Shown here one piece after another: positions 17,366 to 24,483 of a stretch of DNA of 37,081 bases. How positions within the stretch are numbered: the first letter of the stretch is position 1; the number at the start of each line of letters is the position of its first letter. The notes under the pieces were generated by a model, which was not told the DNA's origin, searched no databases, and was given only the letters and a program-made list of their open reading frames with translations. The position numbers and the translations under genes were made by a program. The stretch is from assembly GCA_944390115.1 (NCBI GenBank), contig CALXOW010000029.1, positions 1-37,081 on the forward strand, read 5' to 3'. The DNA comes from an uncultured Anaerobiospirillum sp. (GTDB lineage: Bacteria; Pseudomonadota; Gammaproteobacteria; Enterobacterales; Succinivibrionaceae).

Positions 17366-18097
17366 ATGAAAAAATTAATGCAAACGACCCTGGCTGTCAC
17401 ATTAATGTTAGGCCTTACTTCCAGCGCTCAGGCGATGAGCTCATTTTCCTCCGCCAAGCGCGTCCTGCCCCAAATCTACTGGCAATTAGAAGAGGAGTTC
17501 GGTCAACAAAGCACCGTGTACTGCGGCTGCCCCATTGAGTTATCAGGCAGCGCCAAAAAGCCTAAGTGGAGCGTGAACTTAGGTCCGTGCGGTTATCAAG
17601 TACGCGCCGATAAGCGTCGCGCTCAGCGCATTGAGACCGAGCTCATCATGCCCGCCTGGGAATTTGGTCATCAAATGAAGTGCTGGCGTGACGGTGGTCG
17701 CGAGCTCTGCGGTAAGGATAAGAATTTCAAAAAGATGGAAGGCGACCTCCATAACCTCTTCCCAAGTGTAGGTGAAATTAACAAAGACCGTCTTAACTAC
17801 CAATTCACTGATATGGGTGCTAAGCCAACTAAATATGGCAAGTGCCCGATGGTGGTCGATTTTGAGTTAAAGCTTGCCCAACCGCCTAAGGAAGCTCGTG
17901 GCCTCATCGCCCGCGCCTATCTCTATATGGCACAAGAATACGGCATCCGCTTAGCAATCCAGCAGCGTCGCCTCTATGAGGCTTGGGATCGCCAATATCC
18001 GGTTACCGCCTGGGAGTGCCGCCGTAACGAACTTATTGCAGCGGCGCAAGGCAACGATAACCCATTTGTCACCAAGCACTGTCCGCTATCGCGCTAA
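17366..18097 (+). CDS. Second endonuclease I copy with the catalytic His replaced by Leu
   Basis: A tandem paralogue of the preceding endA, same length and alignable without gaps from the signal peptide (MKKLMQTTLAV, cut after SSAQA) to TKHCPL. The general-base position 93 is Leu: ETELIMPAW instead of VEHIMPAW, codon CTC at 17642-17644 against CAC. The metal loop reads EINKDRLN instead of EVNGDRGN. All the structural Cys and most surface regions are kept, and the ORF is intact. It is therefore predicted to be an inactive, still secreted DNA-binding pseudoenzyme. No Shine-Dalgarno is visible before ATG 17366, only 30 nt after the first copy's stop, so coupling to the upstream gene is likely. 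A newly arisen loss-of-function duplicate is the alternative. Confidence 0.88.
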   Translation: MKKLMQTTLAVTLMLGLTSSAQAMSSFSSAKRVLPQIYWQLEEEFGQQSTVYCGCPIELSGSAKKPKWSVNLGPCGYQVRADKRRAQRIETELIMPAWEFGHQMKCWRDGGRELCGKDKNFKKMEGDLHNLFPSVGEINKDRLNYQFTDMGAKPTKYGKCPMVVDFELKLAQPPKEARGLIARAYLYMAQEYGIRLAIQQRRLYEAWDRQYPVTAWECRRNELIAAAQGNDNPFVTKHCPLSR

Positions 18098-18128
18098 CTC
18101 TTTTTTCTTTTCTGTGTGAGAACCGACC

Positions 18129-18866
18129 ATGCGTATCCCTCGCATTTATGACCCCAAACTGGTACCTGAGCTGGGCTCGAGCCTGACCTTAGATGACTTT
18201 GGCGCTAACCATGTCGCTAAGGTCTTGCGCTTAAAGCCGGGGGCGCTCATCCGAGTCTTTGATGGGCACGGCCATGAGTTTGAGGCGACCTTAACGGCGG
18301 TGGGCAAAAAGACCACGGTTGAGCTGACCCGAGAGCTCACGCGCAGCGTTGAAAGCCCACTTAAACTGGAGCTGTTACAGGTCGTAAGTCGTGGCGATCG
18401 CATGGACTTCACTATCCAAAAGGCGGTCGAGCTGGGTATCAGCCGCATTGTGCCGCTCACCTCCGAGCGCTGTGGGGTCAAGCTCGACCCTGAGCGTGCT
18501 GCTAAGAAAATCGAGAGTTTCCAAAAGATCGCGATCGCTGCTTGTGAACAATGCGGACGTAATGTCGTGCCTGAGGTTACGCCTTTACAGACGCTAGACG
18601 CTTTTTTAGCGGCGCACCAGGGCAACGCTGACGGTTTTATCAATCTCACCTTAGATCCGCGCGCCCAATCCAAACTCACCGACCTGCCCAATAGCGGCCA
18701 CTACCGCATCTTAATTGGCCCAGAAGGCGGTTTTAGCGCGCAGGAAGTGGCGGCCACCGAGCAGGCCGGTTTTGTCGGAGTGAGCTTAGGCCCGCGCATC
18801 TTGCGCACTGAGACCGCCGCCTTAGTGACTCTGTCGATCTTAGGGGCGCACTTTGGCGATCTATAG
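18129..18866 (+). CDS. rsmE: 16S rRNA (uracil-1498-N3)-methyltransferase
   Basis: SPOUT-class methyltransferase that makes m3U1498 in helix 44 of 16S rRNA. The 245-aa product has the N-terminal PUA-like part (GANHVAKVLRLKPG at 25-38). The trefoil-knot SAM site comprises SRGDRMDFTIQKAVELGIS near 88-106, LIGPEGGFSAQEV near 195-208, and LGPRILRTETAAL near 219-231. It follows endA as in E. coli and lies 31 nt after the second endA copy, so it is probably co-transcribed. No terminator is seen between them. Confidence 0.95.
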   Translation: MRIPRIYDPKLVPELGSSLTLDDFGANHVAKVLRLKPGALIRVFDGHGHEFEATLTAVGKKTTVELTRELTRSVESPLKLELLQVVSRGDRMDFTIQKAVELGISRIVPLTSERCGVKLDPERAAKKIESFQKIAIAACEQCGRNVVPEVTPLQTLDAFLAAHQGNADGFINLTLDPRAQSKLTDLPNSGHYRILIGPEGGFSAQEVAATEQAGFVGVSLGPRILRTETAALVTLSILGAHFGDL

Positions 18867-18950
18867 CCTTAAGTGCTTAGCTCTATAGCACGCGGCCCCG
18901 CTTGTGTCCCAAATAACCAGATGTTGTAGCAAGGACTCAGTGAGGGCCGC

Positions 18951-18999
18951 TATAATTAAGCAATTCTTTTGTGTTGTGGCCCCCTGGGCAAAATTGCTT
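18951..18999 (+). promoter_or_regulatory. queF promoter -10 and leader inverted repeat
   Basis: A perfect TATAAT lies at 18951-18956, without a good -35. It is followed by AAGCAATT (18958-18965) and AATTGCTT (18992-18999), which can pair over a 26-nt loop just before the start codon at 19011. I looked for a preQ1 riboswitch and could not match its core. Confidence 0.45.
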
Positions 19000-19010
19000 C
19001 GTGTGAGAAA

Positions 19011-19850
19011 ATGTCAAATCACCAATTACTGCTAGGCAAATCCACCAGCTATTACGAAGAGTACAATCCGTCGGTTCTATTCCCGATCGCGCGCAACCAA
19101 GGGCGCAGCTCCTTAATGCTGCCTCCTTTCACCGGTTATGACCTGTGGCGCATCTACGAGCTGACCTTCTTATTGCCTAACGGTTTGCCGCAAGCCTATA
19201 TGGCCACCATTAAAGTGCCGTGCACCTCGCCCTACATCGTAGAGTCAAAGAGTCTCAAGCTCTATTTAGGCTCTCTGTGCCAAACCATGTTCGGCAGTCC
19301 AGAGGAAGTCGCTGCGCTCATCACCCACGACTTAGTGGATATCTTAGATGCCGAGATCGAGGTCAAACTCTACCCAATTGGCGCTAAGACTATGCCGCTT
19401 TTAGACTTTGACAGCCCCTTATTAGAGGGTATGTTGGAGCTACAAGACCTCAAGTTCAAGACCTATGAGGTCGACCCAAGCCTCTTGAAGCTGGCCGAAA
19501 AGGACAAAAAGGATAAGAAGAGCAACTTAGCCTGTGAGGCCTTCCACACCAACCTCTTCCGCTCGCTGTGCCCAGTCACCGGCCAGCCAGACTACGCCAG
19601 CATCGAGATTAGCTATACCGGCGATCGCTTTGATAAGGCCGCGCTGTTAGCCTACCTCGTATCCTACCGCCGTCACCAAGGTTTCCACGAGCAATGTGTC
19701 GAGCGCATCTTCACTGATATCAAGAGCAAGCTCAAGCCTGACGAGCTCACGGTCACCGCCTGCTTTACCCGCCGGGGTGGTATCGACATTTCGCCGGTGC
19801 GCTCTAACGCTAAGAGCTTCAGCACGCCGCTGCGCACTCCTCGCCAGTAG
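19011..19850 (+). CDS. queF: 7-cyano-7-deazaguanine reductase (long QueF)
   Basis: Reduces preQ0 to preQ1 with NADPH in queuosine biosynthesis, the only nitrile reductase family. At 279 aa it is the two-domain (E. coli-like) type. The thioimide-forming Cys is C187 in NLFRSLCPVTGQPD, with D194 following, and substrate-binding H226-E227 lie in GFHEQCVERI. VESKSLKLYL near 77-86 marks the preceding half, and FTRRGGIDISPVRS the C-terminal strand. I chose ATG 19011; the upstream in-frame extension has no ribosome site. Its last 36 codons are repeated twice in the following intergenic region. ppnN follows, as in E. coli. Confidence 0.97.
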   Translation: MSNHQLLLGKSTSYYEEYNPSVLFPIARNQGRSSLMLPPFTGYDLWRIYELTFLLPNGLPQAYMATIKVPCTSPYIVESKSLKLYLGSLCQTMFGSPEEVAALITHDLVDILDAEIEVKLYPIGAKTMPLLDFDSPLLEGMLELQDLKFKTYEVDPSLLKLAEKDKKDKKSNLACEAFHTNLFRSLCPVTGQPDYASIEISYTGDRFDKAALLAYLVSYRRHQGFHEQCVERIFTDIKSKLKPDELTVTACFTRRGGIDISPVRSNAKSFSTPLRTPRQ

Positions 19851-19927
19851 CAGCGCTCCTATCCCTACGCTCAGAGCTTCAGCGCACTGCGCGTCAGCAG
19901 CGCCCTATATTGCGCACTTGCACTGCA

Positions 19928-20007
19928 GCGGCCCCGTCCCCACCCTCGGGCGGCGGTGGGGGCTGGTGGGTGGGACTTCTGGTACTGGGAAGTGGGGACG
20001 GGGCCGC
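19928..20007 (+). repeat. 80-bp GC-rich inverted-repeat element, copy 1
   Basis: Arms GCGGCCCCGTCCCCA (19928-19942) and TGGGGACGGGGCCGC (19993-20007) pair perfectly. The interior is G-rich with four G3+ runs separated by 7, 5 and 1 nt (GGG 19948-19950 to GGG 19972-19974), a G-quadruplex pattern. Confidence 0.85.
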
Positions 20008-20118
20008 TATTTCATTGTGCTGACCAACCAGCGCATCACTACCGCGCCCGCGCCCTAAGGCCGTTCCTACCTGGGCTCGTACCCCGGCCTTGACCGCACC
20101 AACCAGCCCCAACCGGGC

Positions 20119-20226
20119 GCGCTTACCTCCAGCGCCAGCTGTACCCGACGGAGCGGCAGCGCTATTACGCCAGTGCGCGCTCATGCGCAGAGCTGTAGCC
20201 CGCTGCTGCGCAATCTACGCTCGTAG
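20119..20226 (+). pseudogene. Degenerate copy of the last 36 queF codons, copy B
   Basis: Exactly 108 nt, same length as queF 19743-19850 and ending in a TAG at the same place. Translated in the matching frame it keeps LT, TRR, PVR, SA-type spacing and the final R-S-stop; I count 17 of 35 residues identical to QueF. It has no start codon or ribosome site of its own. Confidence 0.75.
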
Positions 20227-20318
20227 CAGTACGCCGCTACGTACCGAGCATCAGTAGCAGCGCGCCGCTGCACACCACACGTTCGTAGCAGAGCCCCCTA
20301 CCCTGCGCTCTCACCACA

Positions 20319-20398
20319 GCGGCCCCGTCCCCACCATCGGGCGGCGGCGGGGGCTGGCGGGAGGGCTTTACGTTACTGGGAAGTGGGGACGGGGCTGC
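20319..20398 (+). repeat. 80-bp GC-rich inverted-repeat element, copy 2
   Basis: Arms GCGGCCCCGTCCCCA (20319-20333) and TGGGGACGGGGCTGC (20384-20398) pair with one G-U. It has the same length and interior layout as copy 1, and lies 391 bp downstream of it. Confidence 0.85.
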
Positions 20399-20508
20399 GA
20401 GCTTATTGCGCCGATGCACCGCACGTCGCTACTGCGTTCACGCCCGAAGGCCACTCCTATCTTGGCTCGTACCCCGGCCTTGACTGCACCAACCAGCCCC
20501 AGCGCGGC

Positions 20509-20616
20509 GCGCTTACCTCCAGCACCTGCTTTTCCCGCCGAAGCGGCAGCGCTATTGCGCCAGTGCGCGCTCACGCTCAGAGCTTCAGCCCGCCGCTGCG
20601 CACCGCGCGTTCGTAG
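20509..20616 (+). pseudogene. Degenerate copy of the last 36 queF codons, copy C
   Basis: Another 108-nt copy ending in TAG. Its translation keeps CF-RR, APVR, AQSFS and PLRTAR; I count 20 of 35 residues identical to QueF. Copies B and C share substitutions against queF (for example SGSAI and VRAHAQS), so they descend from one another. Confidence 0.78.
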
Positions 20617-20646
20617 CAGTGCCCCCTATTGCGTGTTAGCGCCGCA

Positions 20647-20726
20647 GCGGCTGCGTCCCCACTTCCCAGTAACGTAAAGCCCTCCCACCAGCCCCCACCG
20701 CCGCCTGCGGGTGGGGACGCGGCCGA
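20647..20726 (-). repeat. 80-bp GC-rich inverted-repeat element, copy 3 (inverted, compensated)
   Basis: The same element in opposite orientation: arms GCGGCTGCGTCCCCA (20647-20661) and TGGGGACGCGGCCGA (20712-20726). At one stem position both partners differ from copies 1 and 2 (C-G replaced by G-C), so pairing is kept. The interior CTTCCCAGTAACGTAAAGCC is the reverse complement of the copy 2 interior. Confidence 0.85.
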
Positions 20727-20922
20727 TGCTGGTTGCGTTTTTTAGTCCCCATCAGATCAATGCTAAGCGTCAGTAAGCCGGACAGTTGCGGCGGCTTTGT
20801 CGGGAGCAGGCGCTCGAAAATGCGATCTCCTGAGAGCTTTTACTTGTGCTTTACTCAAAATTCACTTGGTTCAGCTAAGATGGGAGATAGCCTTTGGGCT
20901 CTTGATTGTGTTTTTGATTAAT

Positions 20923-20936
20923 ACCGCTTCAGCGGT
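20923..20936 (+). promoter_or_regulatory. Small hairpin just before the ppnN ribosome site
   Basis: ACCGC-TTCA-GCGGT lies immediately upstream of TAAGGAG. An upstream TTGGGC (about 20894) and TTAATA (20918-20923) could be the promoter, which would put the hairpin at the very 5' end of the mRNA. Confidence 0.35.
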
Positions 20937-20948
20937 TAAGGAGAAGTT

Positions 20949-22370
20949 ATGAGCGTTCAAGTGGTTTGGCCCTCGGGCTCCATGGCATTGCTCACGCAGA
21001 TGGAGGCCGACCGCATTTCGCTTAAATCTCAAGGCGAGCTGTACGATCTCTACCGTAACTGCTCTTTGGCGGTATTAAATAGTGGTAATCTCACCGATAA
21101 CTCCAAGGAACTCTTGGATAATTATCAAAACTTCGAGATTGACGTGGTGCGCAATGAGCGTGGCCTCAAGCTCGAGCTCATCAATCCCCCCGAGTCGGCG
21201 ATCGTCGACGGTCAGGTCATCAAGACCTTGCAGCGCCATTTATACGCCGTGCTGCGCGATATCGTCCTGGTGCAATCGGTCAAGGACGCCCTCTCAGGCT
21301 TAGGCCCGGCCTTAGAAGGCATCGACCATAGCGCCCTGATTACCAACTCTATCTTCCAGATTCTGCGTACTGCTGAGGCCGTGCGCGCTGACGTCAAGCC
21401 TAATATCGCGGTGTGCTGGGGCGGCCACTCCATCACTAAGCCTGAGTACGACTACGCCTATAAGGTCGGACGCGCCTTGGGCCTGCGCGGCATCGATATC
21501 TGCACCGGCTGCGGCCCTGGCATTATGGAAGCCCCAATGCGTGGCTCGTTAGAGGGCCATGCCCTGCAAAACAATGCCGCCTGCTCTGAGCGCTTTGGTT
21601 TGACCGAGCCGTCGATTATCGCCGCTGAGCCGCCTAATCCTTTTGTCTCCAACCTCGTGATCATGCCGGATATCGAAAAGCGCCTCGAGGCCTTCGTGCG
21701 CTTTGGTCACGTACTGATCGTATTCCCTGGTGGCCCAGGTACCGCCGAGGAACTGCTCTATATCTTGGGTATTAAGCTGTGCCATGAGAATCGCCATAAC
21801 CCAATTCCGCTCATTTTGACCGGCAATAAGGACAGCGCTCCTTATTGGGAGGCGATCAACGACTTCTTAGTCCACTGCTTTGGCCCTGAGATCACGCGCC
21901 ACTACCAAATCATCTTGGATGCTCCGAACGAAGTCGCGCGCCAAGTCTCCGATGGCTTAAAGACGATCTACGAGCATCGCACCTTAATTCACGAGTCGTA
22001 CTGCTACAATTGGTCGCTCTTTATTCCACCGGAGCTGCAATTCCCATTTGAGGTCAACCACCAGAATATGGCGGGGCTCAATCTGTGCCAAGGCCAAGCT
22101 CCGTATAAGCTTGCCGCGAACTTACGCCGCGCCTTCTCGGGCATCGTGGCCGGTAACGTTAAAGAATACGGTATCCAAATGGTGGCGCAAAAGGGTCCAT
22201 TTAAGCTCCATGGTGACCAGGCGATTATCAACTTCATGGGCAAGCTCATGACCGACTTCATTGAGCAAGGCCGTATCCTGCTCTCGCAGCGTGAGTACGT
22301 CCCATGCTACGAGCTCGATAGCACCGCCAGCTGTGCAAGCGAGCCGCCTAAAGTAGACGGCGCGCCATAA
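20949..22370 (+). CDS. ppnN: Pyrimidine/purine nucleotide 5'-monophosphate nucleosidase
   Basis: Cleaves nucleoside monophosphates to base and ribose-5-phosphate. The E. coli enzyme (YgdH) is a (p)ppGpp-stimulated tetramer that balances nucleotide pools. The 473-aa product has the LOG-family core: CWGGHSI near 155, GCGPGIMEAPMRG near 188-200, and the PGGPGTAEELL nucleotide motif near 260. It also has the flanking N- and C-terminal PpnN domains. It is about 20 residues longer than E. coli PpnN because of a C-terminal Ala/Ser/Pro tail. ATG 20949 has AGGAG 5 nt upstream. A strong bidirectional terminator follows. The queF-ppnN adjacency is conserved with E. coli. Confidence 0.94.
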   Translation: MSVQVVWPSGSMALLTQMEADRISLKSQGELYDLYRNCSLAVLNSGNLTDNSKELLDNYQNFEIDVVRNERGLKLELINPPESAIVDGQVIKTLQRHLYAVLRDIVLVQSVKDALSGLGPALEGIDHSALITNSIFQILRTAEAVRADVKPNIAVCWGGHSITKPEYDYAYKVGRALGLRGIDICTGCGPGIMEAPMRGSLEGHALQNNAACSERFGLTEPSIIAAEPPNPFVSNLVIMPDIEKRLEAFVRFGHVLIVFPGGPGTAEELLYILGIKLCHENRHNPIPLILTGNKDSAPYWEAINDFLVHCFGPEITRHYQIILDAPNEVARQVSDGLKTIYEHRTLIHESYCYNWSLFIPPELQFPFEVNHQNMAGLNLCQGQAPYKLAANLRRAFSGIVAGNVKEYGIQMVAQKGPFKLHGDQAIINFMGKLMTDFIEQGRILLSQREYVPCYELDSTASCASEPPKVDGAP

Positions 22371-22426
22371 CGGCGAACGGCTCACGGCAGCGCTGAGCTC
22401 CCGTAACTAGGAAGCGGCGCGTGCTC

Positions 22427-22480
22427 GCCCCAAAAAAGAACAGAGGACACCATTAGGTGTCTTTTGTTCTTTTTTGGGGC
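22427..22480. terminator. Strong bidirectional terminator after ppnN
   Basis: GCCCCAAAAAAGAAC...AGGACACC and GGTGTC...GTTCTTTTTTGGGGC pair over about 24 bp around ATTA, with A/T tracts inside the stem so that it can work on both strands. Confidence 0.92.
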
Positions 22481-22879
22481 AATGATGGAATGTGCTCTGA
22501 AGTGTGCACCATAGGGGTGCTTTCTGGGTGAGGTGCGAGTGTGATCAAAGTCATACGCCGGGCTTAAATCTCATTGTTGGCCCCTTGGCTCCGTTGAAGC
22601 TTGGGTTTGAGCTGAGCTGCGCCTTAAATGTGCGCGCTAGGGCGCTTGCTTGCATGTGCCTTAAAGCCCGCCTAAGATGAGAAACAGAGCTTTTACCCCA
22701 AGTTAGGAAACGTAGTAAGCCTTGCGCTCAAGCCCCTGAGCTTTAGTGCTCCTTGATGTCTAAATGGGTTTACAATTGCAAGTTTAAGCCGCCACGCAGA
22801 AGCAAGCTCTGGACTTTATTTTTTTTTTACTTTTGCGGTGAGGACGCGCTACGCTTGTTCCTTGGAATGATCAATTAAC
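22481..22879 (+). promoter_or_regulatory. lysC upstream region with attenuator-like hairpin and T10 run
   Basis: No gene is seen here. A TACAAT box (22771-22776) is the best -10. Just beyond, CAGA-A-GC / GCTCTG (22797-22811) forms a short hairpin followed by GACTTTA and ten T (22819-22828), 51 nt before the lysC start. This could terminate transcription in the leader. I could not find a lysine riboswitch (L box) core. Confidence 0.35.
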
Positions 22880-24244
22880 ATGCAAAATCTTGATATCGCA
22901 AAATTCGGTGGTACTTCAGTCGCAAACTACGAGGCTATGAGCAACTGTGTTAAGGTCGTTACGATGAACCCTAACACTAAGCTCGTCGTCGTCTCGGCCT
23001 GCGCTGGTGTCACTAACCTCTTAGTTGAATTAGCCTCGGGCGCGTGCGATAGCACTAAGCGCGAGGAAATTATTGCCCAAGTTTTTGCTATCCACCAAAA
23101 GATCATCGCGCAAATTGGTGACGAAGCTAAGCACGAAGCCGTCATTAAGGAATACTTAAGTGTGGTCCGTGACTTAGCCGTGCAAGCCACTATGACCCGC
23201 ACGGACATGATTACCGATCGCCTGGTATCCCACGGCGAGCTCATGTCCTCGTACCTCATCACCGAGATCTTTAAGCAGCAAGGCTATAAGGCTCAATGGT
23301 TTGATGTCCGTAAGGTCATGCGCACTGACTCCAACTTCGGTAAGGCTACCGCCTTAGTTGAAGTGATCGCCGCTTTATCCAAGGAGCATCTGCTGCCATT
23401 ATTAGACGGTGACTCCATCATCGTGACCCAGGGCTTTATCGGTGCTGACTCGAGCGGTCAGACCACGACCTTAGGCCGTGGTGGTTCTGACTACTCGGCT
23501 GCCTTATTAGGTGAGTCCTGCCACGCGGCTACGATCTCCATTTGGACTGACGTGCCAGGCGTGTACACCACCGACCCACGCTTAGTCCCTAATGCCAAGC
23601 CAATTCCAGAGCTGACCTACTTAGAGGCGGCCGAAATGGCGACCTTTGGTGCCAAGATCTTGCACCCATCGACCTTAGTACCTGCCGTACGCTGCAATAT
23701 TCCGGTCTATGTCGGCTCGAGCAAGGAGCCAGAGAAGGGCGGTACTTGGGTGCGTCCAACCACCGACTATGCCCCAGCTTTCCGCGCGGTCGCCTTACGT
23801 AAGAATCAGACCTTAATCGTCTTATCCTCGCCTAAGATGGTCGGCGCCACTGGCTTCTTAGCTCAGGTCTTTGGCATCTTTGCTAAGTACAATTTATCGG
23901 TCGACTTGGTTTCCACCTCTGAGGTTTCCATTGCGGTCACCTTAGATGCCGGTACTCAGACTTCGGGTCTATCCAATATCCCTGAGAGCCTCTTCCACGA
24001 GCTGCGCGAGTTCTGCCACGTCAAGGTCGAGCATGACTTATCCTTGGTCGCCGTCATCGGCAACAATATGGCCCGCACCTCGCACATCACCGCTGAGGTC
24101 TTCTCCTCGATCGATGAGTACGCCGTACGCATGATCTGCTACGGTGCTTCAAGCCACAACTTATGCTTCTTAGTCGAGCAAAACGAAGCCGAAGCCGTTT
24201 TACGCAAGCTGCACGAGAGCTTATTAGAAAGCGAATCTAAGTAA
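22880..24244 (+). CDS. lysC: Aspartate kinase (lysine-sensitive type)
   Basis: First step of the aspartate family pathway (lysine, threonine, methionine, diaminopimelate). A 454-aa monofunctional enzyme: KFGGTSVAN at 8-16, VVSACAGVTNLL near 38-49, the SHGELMSS motif near 117, TTTLGRGGSDYSAALLG near 198-214, and TDVPGVYTTDPR near 226-237. Two ACT-type regulatory stretches follow in the C-terminal third (VGATGFLAQVFGIFAKYNLSVDLV at 318-341, and VAVIGNNMART near 393). Length and arrangement match E. coli LysC rather than the fused ThrA/MetL enzymes, so feedback by lysine is expected. The ribosome site is weak (GGAA 13 nt upstream). It is followed by a terminator. Confidence 0.95.
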   Translation: MQNLDIAKFGGTSVANYEAMSNCVKVVTMNPNTKLVVVSACAGVTNLLVELASGACDSTKREEIIAQVFAIHQKIIAQIGDEAKHEAVIKEYLSVVRDLAVQATMTRTDMITDRLVSHGELMSSYLITEIFKQQGYKAQWFDVRKVMRTDSNFGKATALVEVIAALSKEHLLPLLDGDSIIVTQGFIGADSSGQTTTLGRGGSDYSAALLGESCHAATISIWTDVPGVYTTDPRLVPNAKPIPELTYLEAAEMATFGAKILHPSTLVPAVRCNIPVYVGSSKEPEKGGTWVRPTTDYAPAFRAVALRKNQTLIVLSSPKMVGATGFLAQVFGIFAKYNLSVDLVSTSEVSIAVTLDAGTQTSGLSNIPESLFHELREFCHVKVEHDLSLVAVIGNNMARTSHITAEVFSSIDEYAVRMICYGASSHNLCFLVEQNEAEAVLRKLHESLLESESK

Positions 24245-24267
24245 CTCTTGCTCTCATCAGCTCAAGG

Positions 24268-24313
24268 GCGCCGCCTCCAGCTAAGTTCACTTAGCTGGGG
24301 GCGGTGTCGTTTT
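24268..24313 (+). terminator. Intrinsic terminator of lysC
   Basis: GCCGCCTCCAGCTAAG and CTTAGCTGGGGGCGGT pair around TTCA and are followed by GTCGTTTT, 24 nt after the lysC stop. Confidence 0.88.
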
Positions 24314-24362
24314 CATGCGCCCCCAACTTGCGGGGCTCAGCCCGTGCTCGGAGCTGCGCCCC

Positions 24363-24400
24363 GTACCGTGAGCTGAGTCCAGTACCGTGAGCTAAGTCCA
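24363..24400. repeat. 19-bp tandem repeat, two copies
   Basis: GTACCGTGAGCTGAGTCCA (24363-24381) and GTACCGTGAGCTAAGTCCA (24382-24400) are adjacent, with a partial third copy (GTACCGTG) following. Confidence 0.75.
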
Positions 24401-24483
24401 GTACCGTGCGGCAGCGCCCCGTGCCGAGAGGTTGCATCCCTGGCTTGGTTACGGCCCCTATCCCCGCGCTGGTGGCGCTGGCG

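Larger units (their letters stand above)
19743..20726 (+). repeat. Tandem amplified array containing the queF 3' end (about 380-390-bp units)
   Basis: Three successive units each consist of a queF-tail segment (19743, 20119, 20509) followed by an 80-bp inverted-repeat element (19928, 20319, 20647). Spacing between tails is 376 and 390 bp. Units 2 and 3 also share the segment before the tail (CTCGTACCCCGGCCTTGAC and CACCAACCAGCCCC). The array fills nearly all of the queF-ppnN gap; from 20727 to 20948 I see only a possible ppnN promoter region. Confidence 0.8.

Noticed and set aside
18951-19010. preQ1 riboswitch before queF
   Set aside because: The leader is only about 48 nt and lacks the preQ1-I core; only an inverted repeat is seen.
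19894-20574. Several open frames on both strands in the queF-ppnN gap
   Set aside because: They arise because the tandem array copies the open queF end and GC-rich repeats; no start signals.
22481-22879. Lysine riboswitch before lysC
   Set aside because: None of the conserved L-box segments could be recognised by eye.
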